From: SHZI01 sp049290495
Lineage (GTDB): Bacteria > Pseudomonadota > Gammaproteobacteria > Steroidobacterales > GCA-2729495
NCBI GenBank assembly: GCA_049290495.1
Contig: JBATNV010000195.1
Coordinates: forward strand, 12,768 to 76,767
Direction: 5' to 3'
DNA: 64,000 bases
In this document: piece after piece, positions 9,378 through 15,794 of the stretch
Position numbering within the stretch: the stretch's first letter is position 1
Layout of the letters: every line of letters starts with the position of its first letter
Program-made: the position numbers and the translations under genes
Notes under the pieces: model-generated
The model's input: only the letters and a program-made list of their open reading frames with translations
Databases searched by the model: none
What the model was told of the DNA's origin: nothing

Positions 9378-10436
9378 TCAGAGACCGTAGCGTTTCATCT
9401 TCTCGGCGAGCGTAGTGCGCCGGACCTGCAGTTTCTGCGCCGCATGCGCGATAACACCATTGGCTTCATGCAGCGCCCGGCGGATCAGCGCAACTTCAAT
9501 TTGTTCCAGATATTCCTTGAGCGGCAATCCCGAGTCAGGCAACTCGATGTCCTGCGGCCGTGGTCCGGCCGCGCGGGCCGCAGCCACTTCCTGGCGATCT
9601 GATTCCCGCAATGGTGCCGCAGCCGTGTAGCGCGTCGGCAACTGAGGTATATCCACGGCCGTACCCGGATGCAGCACACACAGCCGCTCCAGTAAATTGG
9701 ACAGCTCGCGGATGTTGCCAGGCCAGGAGTAGTGCTTGAGGATGCGTATGGCACCCGGCGTGACCTGTACCGGCGAGAGTCCGGCGCTCCGGCAACGCTC
9801 GATGATATTGGCGATCAGGTCCGGCAGATCATCGAGCCGGTCGCGCAATGGCGGCAGCTCGATCGGGAACACGTTCAGCCGGTAGTAGAGATCTTCGCGA
9901 AAACTGTTGTTGCCGATCGCCGCTTCGAGATTGCGGTGCGTCGCCGCAATGATGCGTACATCGCATTCCCGCGGCCGGTTGTTGCCAACCCGCTCATAGA
10001 TCCGTTCCTGCAGTACGCGCAGCAGCTTGACCTGCATCGGCAGGCTCATGTCGCCGATCTCATCGAGAAACAGGGTGCCGCCCTCGGCTGCCTCAAAACG
10101 TCCAATACGGGCGGATATGGCGCCGGTGAATGCGCCCTTTTCATGCCCGAACAGCTCGCTCTCGAGCAAATCGGCCGGAATTGCCCCGCAGTTCACCGGG
10201 ACGAAGGGCTTGTCGGCACGTGGTGACAGCAAATGCACGTAGCGGGCGACCCACTCCTTGCCGGTACCCGACTCGCCAGTGACCAGCACGCTGGTATTGA
10301 ACGGCGCTACCTGCTCGATGAGCCGACGAACATTGACCATACGGACGCTGTGGCCGGTCGGAAAGTAGACTGGACCTGTCGCCGGGACGGTGCCCTCTGC
10401 GCCCGCCTGGTCAGCGGCCTGCCTGATGTCATTCAT
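9378..10436 (-). CDS. Sigma-54-dependent activator, FleQ/NtrC AAA+ type without receiver domain
   Basis: The 352-residue protein is an enhancer-binding activator of sigma-54 RNA polymerase. Walker A GESGTGKE is at residues 54-61, GAFTGA (sigma-54 contact loop) at 101-106, and the Walker B region GGTLFLDEIGD near 119-129. The C terminus has a Fis-type helix-turn-helix (VIAHAAQKLQVRRTTLAEKM). Only about 30 residues precede the AAA+ core, so the receiver or FleQ-type N-terminal domain is absent. Context suggests a FleQ/FlrA relative for flagellar genes, but other targets are possible. Confidence 0.9.
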   Translation of the reverse strand: MNDIRQAADQAGAEGTVPATGPVYFPTGHSVRMVNVRRLIEQVAPFNTSVLVTGESGTGKEWVARYVHLLSPRADKPFVPVNCGAIPADLLESELFGHEKGAFTGAISARIGRFEAAEGGTLFLDEIGDMSLPMQVKLLRVLQERIYERVGNNRPRECDVRIIAATHRNLEAAIGNNSFREDLYYRLNVFPIELPPLRDRLDDLPDLIANIIERCRSAGLSPVQVTPGAIRILKHYSWPGNIRELSNLLERLCVLHPGTAVDIPQLPTRYTAAAPLRESDRQEVAAARAAGPRPQDIELPDSGLPLKEYLEQIEVALIRRALHEANGVIAHAAQKLQVRRTTLAEKMKRYGL

Positions 10437-10553
10437 TCAATATGGAGCGGATAAATGCCCGGTGCTGCGTCGAAGTGGCCAGTATGATCAAGGCTGCCCT
10501 GACCCAAGTCAAACAAAACGCCAATTTCCCGTCGCCCCGATGGAGTGCCCCCG

Positions 10554-11729
10554 ATGACCCCGAACCACAGCAGCTCATTAAATTACGCGCTACGCAGCAA
10601 GTTGCCGGAGGTCGGCACTACGATCTTCACCGTTATGTCGCAGCTGGCTGCCGAGTGTGGCGCGGTCAACCTGACGCAGGGCTCACCCGATTTCCCACCG
10701 CCCACGCGCCTGCTCGATCGCGTCGCTCATCACCTGTACGCCAGCAACAACCAGTACGCCCCGATGACTGGCCTGCCGGCACTGCGCGAACAAATCGCGA
10801 TAAAGACGCTCGGGCTGTATGGTCGACAGCTCGATCCGGACAGCGAAGTCACGGTGACCTCGGGAGCGACCGAGGCGCTGTTCAGCGCCATCGAGGCCTT
10901 CGTACACACGGGCGACGAAGTGTTGTGCTTCGATCCCGCCTATGACACCTATGATCCGGCGATTCGCCTTGCCGGCGGGCAGGCCGTGCACCTCCCGCTG
11001 GTGCCACCGCACTTTGGCATCGACTGGAACGGGGTACGCGCTGCGATCACGCCACGCACGCGCATGATCATCCTTAACTCGCCGCACAATCCCAGCGGTG
11101 CGGTACTCTCGCCGGCCGATATGACCAGCCTCGAGGCGATCGTGCGCGATACCGGCATCCTGTTACTCGGCGACGAGGTGTACGAGCACATGGTGTTCGA
11201 CGGCCGCCGGCACGAAAGCCTGCTGCGCTATCCCGCCCTGGCGGAACGTAGCCTGGTGATTTCCTCCTTTGGCAAGACCTATCACGCAACAGGCTGGAAG
11301 ATCGGCTATTGCGTAGCGCCGAAAGCGCTGATGAGCGAGTTCCGGCGCATACACCAGTTCGTGCAGTTCTGCGTGGTCACGCCCATGCAGCGCGCACTGG
11401 CAGATTTTCTGGCCAGCGATGCGGATCATTACCTCGGTCTGTCAGCCTTCTATCAGGAAAAGCGGGACCGCTTCTGCGCGCTGCTGGCGCCGTCGCGCCT
11501 GCGCTGCACGCCATCGGCCGGCACCTATTTCCAGCTTGCTGACTACACTGCGATCAGCGACGAACCAGACCTCGGCTATGCACGCCGCCTGACTCGCGAG
11601 GCGGGCATCGCCTGCATTCCGGTATCGGTCTTCTGTGCCCTGCCGGGAGATACGCGGCTGCTGCGCTTTTGCTTTGCCAAGGATTCGTCTACGCTCGAAC
11701 GTGCCGCAGAGATCCTCTGCCGGCTCTGA
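10554..11729 (+). CDS. PLP-dependent aminotransferase, YbdL/methionine aminotransferase type
   Basis: The start was placed at ATG 10554, eight bases after GGAG. The 391-residue product is a fold-type I class I/II aminotransferase. The PLP lysine is K241 in SSFGKTYHATGWKIGYCVAP. The phosphate and substrate motifs SGATEALF, NSPHNPSGAVL and GDEVYEHMVF are present. The overall look matches YbdL (methionine/aromatic aminotransferase of methionine salvage), though kynurenine aminotransferase-like activity is possible. A 29-base gap leads to a glutamine amidotransferase gene that may be co-transcribed. Confidence 0.85.
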   Translation: MTPNHSSSLNYALRSKLPEVGTTIFTVMSQLAAECGAVNLTQGSPDFPPPTRLLDRVAHHLYASNNQYAPMTGLPALREQIAIKTLGLYGRQLDPDSEVTVTSGATEALFSAIEAFVHTGDEVLCFDPAYDTYDPAIRLAGGQAVHLPLVPPHFGIDWNGVRAAITPRTRMIILNSPHNPSGAVLSPADMTSLEAIVRDTGILLLGDEVYEHMVFDGRRHESLLRYPALAERSLVISSFGKTYHATGWKIGYCVAPKALMSEFRRIHQFVQFCVVTPMQRALADFLASDADHYLGLSAFYQEKRDRFCALLAPSRLRCTPSAGTYFQLADYTAISDEPDLGYARRLTREAGIACIPVSVFCALPGDTRLLRFCFAKDSSTLERAAEILCRL

Positions 11730-11758
11730 GCCACACCGGTCGCGAGTTCTGAACTGCC

Positions 11759-12505
11759 ATGCATCGCCTGCTCGTTTTCCAGCACGTACCGCACGAGATT
11801 CTCGGCACCCTCGACCCCTTGCTGCGGGATGCCGGTTTCCGCATCCGCTACCAGAACTTCGGGCGACAACCTGATGCGCTACCGGATCTCGACCGCTACC
11901 ACGGCCTGATCGTGCTCGGCGGCCCGATGAACTGCGACCAGGTGCACCACCATCCACATCTGGCGGTCGAAATCGCCGCGATCCGTGAAGCGGTCGCAGC
12001 GCGCAAGCCGGTACTCGGTATCTGCCTCGGCGCACAGCTGCTGGCGCGCGCGCTCGGTGGCCACGTGACCGCCAATCCGGTCAAGGAAATCGGCTGGTAC
12101 GACGTGGCACCCACCGCAGAAGCCCAGCGCGACCCGCTGTTCCGTCACTTCGCTGCCAGCGAAAAGATCTTCCAGTGGCATGGCGACACCTTCTCCATTC
12201 CCGATGGTGCGGTGCATCTGGCCGCCTCGCCCGACTGCCGCAACCAGGCTTTCCGCTATGGCGACAACGTCTATGGCCTGCAGTTTCACCTCGAGGTCGA
12301 TGCAGCGATGATTCACCGCTGGCTGCATGCCCCGGTGAATGTGCGTGAACTGGAAGGACTGCGCGGCAGCATCGACCCGGAACGAATTGCGGCCGACACG
12401 CCGCTGCATGTGGCGCAATCCCAGGCGCTCGGTACGAAGCTCTTTGGTGAGTTCCTGCGCCTTTTCCAGGGCCGCCACAGGCGCGTGGCCCTGCCCTCGC
12501 GCTAG
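11759..12505 (+). CDS. Class I glutamine amidotransferase (GMP synthase-like domain protein)
   Basis: The 248-residue protein is a stand-alone class I glutaminase domain. The nucleophile is C89 in LGICLGAQLLARALG, and the His-Glu pair is H177/E179 in YGLQFHLEV, so the triad is complete. The N-terminal LIVLGGPMNCD and the length fit the GuaA-like GATase proteins (YfeJ type) found as single-domain enzymes. The acceptor substrate is unknown. It follows the aminotransferase gene by 29 bases. Confidence 0.85.
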   Translation: MHRLLVFQHVPHEILGTLDPLLRDAGFRIRYQNFGRQPDALPDLDRYHGLIVLGGPMNCDQVHHHPHLAVEIAAIREAVAARKPVLGICLGAQLLARALGGHVTANPVKEIGWYDVAPTAEAQRDPLFRHFAASEKIFQWHGDTFSIPDGAVHLAASPDCRNQAFRYGDNVYGLQFHLEVDAAMIHRWLHAPVNVRELEGLRGSIDPERIAADTPLHVAQSQALGTKLFGEFLRLFQGRHRRVALPSR

Positions 12506-12532
12506 CACGGCCTGCGCACAGCGCAGCCGGGC

Positions 12533-12563
12533 TTGACCCTCCCATTATGGGAAGGTTTAGCAT
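12533..12563 (+). promoter_or_regulatory. CueR-type copper-responsive promoter and operator of cueR-copA
   Basis: A -35 TTGACC (12533-12538) and a -10-like TAGCAT (12558-12563) are separated by 19 bases, the overlong spacer typical of MerR-family promoters. The spacer holds a near-perfect 21-bp dyad (12536-12556) with arms ACCCTCCC and GGGAAGGT, closely resembling known CueR/copA operators. The -10 ends seven bases before the cueR ATG at 12571, so the message may be leaderless. Confidence 0.85.
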
Positions 12564-12570
12564 AGCCGGC

Positions 12571-13014
12571 ATGAACATCAGTCACGCAGCACGGCTCTCC
12601 GGAGTTTCGGCAAAGATGATCCGTCACTATGAAAGTGCCGGGCTGATACCTGCCGTGACCCGTACCGACGCAGGCTATCGAAGCTATACGCCAGAGGATG
12701 TCCATCGTCTGGCGTTTATCCGGCGCGCACGCGCAGTCGGATTTGGCACACCGGAAATCCGGCAACTGCTCTCGCTATGGCAAAACCGGCAGCGGCCGGC
12801 CCGCGACGTCAAACGGCTGGCCGTCGAGCATCTGCAGCAGCTCAAGGAACGGATTACAGACCTTGAAGCCATCGCCGATACGCTGTCGCACCTGATCGGC
12901 CACTGTCGTGGTGACAGCCGGCCGGACTGCCCGATACTCGATTCACTGGCAGCGGGGGATCCCGAACCGGCAACCCGAAGCGTTCCCGCACGACGCAGGC
13001 AGGTCTCAAAATGA
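12571..13014 (+). CDS. cueR: Cu(I)-responsive MerR-family regulator CueR
   Basis: The start was placed at ATG 12571; an earlier in-frame ATG at 12547 lies inside the operator and upstream of the predicted transcript start. The 147-residue protein begins MNISHAARLSGVSAKMIRHY, a winged-helix MerR motif, and has a dimerisation helix. The metal loop has C112 and C120 spaced C-x7-C (CRGDSRPDC), the CueR signature for Cu(I)/Ag(I)/Au(I). It shares its promoter with copA, whose start overlaps the stop (ATGA), so the pair should be autoregulated by copper. Confidence 0.93.
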   Translation: MNISHAARLSGVSAKMIRHYESAGLIPAVTRTDAGYRSYTPEDVHRLAFIRRARAVGFGTPEIRQLLSLWQNRQRPARDVKRLAVEHLQQLKERITDLEAIADTLSHLIGHCRGDSRPDCPILDSLAAGDPEPATRSVPARRRQVSK

Positions 13015-15272
13015 ACAGCACCGACTCAGCGCCCGTTGAACGATTCAGTTTCCCCGTCGAGGGCATGACCTGCAGCAACTGTGCGGGGCGCGTCGAAAAA
13101 GCGCTGCGCGCGGTACCGGGCGTGATTGAGGCAAACGTCAATCTCGCCATCGAGCGTGCCGACGTACGCGGCGCTGCGGGCATCACGCAATTGCCGGCGC
13201 TGGCTGCAGCCGTCAGCGCAGCCGGCTATCGCGCCGTGATCGCAGTGCAATCCGGAACACAGGCCGACGCAGAAGATGCACATCGCATTCGCGAACAGTC
13301 GCTGCTGCGTCGGGAACTCGCGGTACTTATGATCTCGGCAGCCCTGGCGATGCCACTCCTGTGGCAGATGGCCGGAATGAGCCTGGGGCTGCACTGGCAT
13401 CTGCCGGCCTGGCTGGAACTGCTATTGGCAACGCCGGTGCAGTTCGTGATCGGCGCGCGCTTTTACCGGTCGGCCTGGCAGGCGGTCCGCGCAAAGGCCG
13501 GCAACATGGATGTACTCGTCGTGCTCGGGACGACAGCGGCTTACGGCTACAGCCTTTACCTGCTGGCCACACTAGGCTTCAGCGCGGCGACGGGCAAGCT
13601 GTATTTTGAGGCCTCGGTGATCATCATCAGCCTGGTACTGCTGGGCAAGTTTCTCGAAAGCCGGGCCAAGCGCGGCACCACGGCTGCCATCCGCCAGCTC
13701 ATGGAACTGCGACCGCAAACCGCGCGCGTGCGACAGGCTGACGGCAGCGAGCGGGAAATGCCGATCAACGAGGTACGCAGCGGCGACCGGATTGTGGTCC
13801 GGCCCGGCGAGCGTATTCCGGTCGATGGCCTGGTGCATACGGGACGCAGCGAAGTCGACGAATCGCTGATCACCGGCGAGAGCCTGCCGGTCGACAAGCA
13901 GCCTGGCGGCAAGGTGACTGGTGGTGCCATCAACGGTACCGGTTTGCTGCTGATACGCGCGACCGCAGTCGGCGCTGACTCAACCCTGGCGAAGATTATC
14001 CGGCTGGTCGAGAACGCACAGGGCGGCAAGGCACCGGTGCAACGCCTGGTGGATCAGATCAGTGCGATTTTTGTGCCGGTGGTCGTGATTCTGGCATTCA
14101 TCACCTTCGTCGTCTGGCTGCTGGTCAGCGGCGATTTCGAACACTCGCTGGTCTCGGCAGTTGCTGTACTGGTGATCGCCTGCCCCTGTGCGCTGGGACT
14201 CGCGACACCGACTGCGATCATGACCGGCACCGGTGCGGCGGCCCGTGCGGGGATCCTGATCAAGGATGTAGCAGCACTCGAGCGCGCTCATCGCCTCGAC
14301 ACCATCGTCTTCGACAAGACCGGCACACTGACAGTCGGGAAGCCGGTGCTGACCAGCGTCCATGCACTCCGCGGCAGCGAGGACGAATTGCTGCAACTGG
14401 CCGCCTCCGTACAGCAAGGCAGTGAACATCCCCTGGCGCGGGCAATCGTCGATTACGCCATCGCCCGCAACCTGGCCGTGGGCACGGTGAGCGACTTCCG
14501 CAGCCATACCGGCCGCGGCGTGATCGGCACGGTGGCCGGACGCGAGATCATGATTGGCAACCGGCGTCTGCTGGGCGAACAGCAGATCGAAGCAGGTGCG
14601 GCCGCTGGCATAGCCGAAAACCACGAGCAACAGGCGCAAAGCGCCGTGTTTGTAGCCGATCGGGACGGCGTGCTCGGCGTACTCGCCATTGCTGACCAGT
14701 TACGGCCGGAAGCCATCGCGGCGGTTGCCACGCTACGCGATATGGGCATCCGCACACTGCTGCTGTCTGGCGACGCCGAACTGGTGGCTGCAGAGATCGG
14801 TCGACAGGCCGGCGTGGATGAAGCGCGCGGCGGTATGCAGCCCGAGGACAAGGCGGACGTCATCAAAGAACTGCACCGCACCGGCCGCGTCGTTGGCATG
14901 ATCGGCGACGGCATCAACGATGCGCCGGCACTGGCGGTTGCAGATGTGGGCATCGCGATGGGCACCGGTACGGATATTGCGATGGAAACCGCCGGTATCA
15001 CGCTGATGCGTCCCGACCCGCGACTGGTGGCCGCTGCGATCACCGCCAGCCGGGCGACATTCCGCAAGATCCGCCAGAACCTGTTCTGGGCATTCATCTA
15101 CAACCTGATCGGTATTCCGGCAGCGGCGCTCGGCTATCTGAGCCCGGCGCTGGCGGGTGCCGCCATGGCGATGAGCAGCGTCAGCGTGGTCAGCAATTCA
15201 CTGCTGTTGCGCCGCTGGCGTCCCGCGCTGCGGGATACGGCCCAGGCAAACCCGGACCACAGGCTTTCCTGA
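13011..15272 (+). CDS. copA: Copper-exporting P1B-type ATPase CopA
   Basis: The 753-residue protein pumps Cu(I) out of the cytoplasm. It has a single N-terminal heavy-metal domain with CxxC (GMTCSNC, C21/C24), an A-domain (VDESLITGESLPVDK), the membrane metal site CPC at residues 391-393, the phosphorylated Asp D435 in DKTGTLTVGKP, and the ATP-binding GDGINDAPALAVADVGIAMG. Length and motifs are complete. It is translationally coupled to cueR. Copper export may matter here beyond general resistance, since denitrifiers often use Cu nitrite reductase, but no nirK is in the window. Confidence 0.96.
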   Translation: MNSTDSAPVERFSFPVEGMTCSNCAGRVEKALRAVPGVIEANVNLAIERADVRGAAGITQLPALAAAVSAAGYRAVIAVQSGTQADAEDAHRIREQSLLRRELAVLMISAALAMPLLWQMAGMSLGLHWHLPAWLELLLATPVQFVIGARFYRSAWQAVRAKAGNMDVLVVLGTTAAYGYSLYLLATLGFSAATGKLYFEASVIIISLVLLGKFLESRAKRGTTAAIRQLMELRPQTARVRQADGSEREMPINEVRSGDRIVVRPGERIPVDGLVHTGRSEVDESLITGESLPVDKQPGGKVTGGAINGTGLLLIRATAVGADSTLAKIIRLVENAQGGKAPVQRLVDQISAIFVPVVVILAFITFVVWLLVSGDFEHSLVSAVAVLVIACPCALGLATPTAIMTGTGAAARAGILIKDVAALERAHRLDTIVFDKTGTLTVGKPVLTSVHALRGSEDELLQLAASVQQGSEHPLARAIVDYAIARNLAVGTVSDFRSHTGRGVIGTVAGREIMIGNRRLLGEQQIEAGAAAGIAENHEQQAQSAVFVADRDGVLGVLAIADQLRPEAIAAVATLRDMGIRTLLLSGDAELVAAEIGRQAGVDEARGGMQPEDKADVIKELHRTGRVVGMIGDGINDAPALAVADVGIAMGTGTDIAMETAGITLMRPDPRLVAAAITASRATFRKIRQNLFWAFIYNLIGIPAAALGYLSPALAGAAMAMSSVSVVSNSLLLRRWRPALRDTAQANPDHRLS

Positions 15273-15305
15273 GCGATTCCCGTTTTTGCCGGCAGCCGGT
15301 ATCAT

Positions 15306-15328
15306 AAGATCCATTCCATATGGATGTT
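15306..15328 (+). promoter_or_regulatory. NsrR-like inverted repeat upstream of the DUF2249 gene
   Basis: A 23-bp imperfect inverted repeat with 11-1-11 layout (arms AAGATCCATTC and ATATGGATGTT) lies 25 bases before the DUF2249 start. By eye it matches about 17 of 22 arm positions of the enterobacterial NsrR consensus as I recall it. NsrR is an Fe-S repressor released by nitric oxide. The family assignment rests on memory of the consensus; the dyad itself is visible directly. Confidence 0.45.
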
Positions 15329-15352
15329 CTAAAACCCCCTCAGGAGATACCG

Positions 15353-15604
15353 ATGGACCACCAGCACCTGTCAGACGACATGATTTACCCCTTCGACGCC
15401 CGCGGTGTCGCCAAGCGCTTCCGCCATGCCGCGATATTCGGCGCCCTCGATGCACTCATGCCCGGCGAGACGATGCGGTTCTGCAACGACCATGACCCGC
15501 TGCCGCTGCTCGCCCAGGCCCGCGACCGCTACGGCGATGCACTCAGAATCGAGTACATGCAGCGCGAACCCGGCGCGATCGTCATCGACTTCACCCGCGA
15601 GTAA
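15353..15604 (+). CDS. DUF2249 domain protein (TusA-like fold)
   Basis: The start was placed at ATG 15353, six bases after GGAG. The 83-residue product matches the DUF2249 pattern (FDARGVAKRFRHAAIFGALD, GETMRFCNDHDPLPLL, IEYMQREPGAIVIDF). DUF2249 proteins often sit beside NO or denitrification genes (nitric oxide reductase, hemerythrin, NnrS), but their biochemical role is not settled. Here it stands between copA and the Nod-like gene and carries an NsrR-like dyad upstream, which supports a link to nitrogen-oxide metabolism. A hairpin follows the stop. Confidence 0.85.
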   Translation: MDHQHLSDDMIYPFDARGVAKRFRHAAIFGALDALMPGETMRFCNDHDPLPLLAQARDRYGDALRIEYMQREPGAIVIDFTRE

Positions 15605-15614
15605 GTCATAGCAA

Positions 15615-15643
15615 CCGGGTGCCGGTGCAATGCCGGCACCCGG
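15615..15643 (+). terminator. Hairpin after the DUF2249 gene, probable transcription stop
   Basis: A perfect 11-bp stem (CCGGGTGCCGG / CCGGCACCCGG) with a 7-base loop begins 10 bases after the stop codon. A clear U-tract does not follow, so this may be an attenuated or Rho-assisted terminator. Confidence 0.5.
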
Positions 15644-15665
15644 CTCTGCTGTTGTCAGGGATTCA

Positions 15666-15687
15666 TCGCGGCTGAAGCCGCTCCTAC
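15666..15687. repeat. REP-like palindromic element
   Basis: The segment has the imperfect palindrome CGCGGCTGAAGCCGC followed by TCCTAC. It resembles the extragenic REP repeats (GTAGGAGCGGCTTCAGCCGC type) common in Xanthomonadales, Pseudomonas and relatives. No second copy was noticed in this window, so the assignment depends on known families rather than on repetition here. Confidence 0.5.
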
Positions 15688-15715
15688 CGCCGCTACTTTC
15701 CGCAAGCCAAAAAAA

Positions 15716-15772
15716 GGCCGGGCCCCGGTCAGCCAGCCAACTCTTCGTTGACTGGCCAACCGGGGCCCGGCC
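15716..15772 (-). terminator. Rho-independent terminator of the Nod-like gene
   Basis: A perfect 14-bp stem (GGCCGGGCCCCGGT / ACCGGGGCCCGGCC) encloses an inner 10-bp stem with one mismatch (GCCAGCCAAC / GTTGACTGGC) and a TCTTC loop. On the minus strand it is followed by seven T. It starts 22 bases after the stop of the minus-strand gene. Confidence 0.85.
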
Positions 15773-15794
15773 GGATAGCTCTAAGGCCTTAACC

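Noticed and set aside
12547..12571. Earlier ATG (12547) as the cueR start
   Set aside because: It lies within the operator and upstream of the predicted transcript start.
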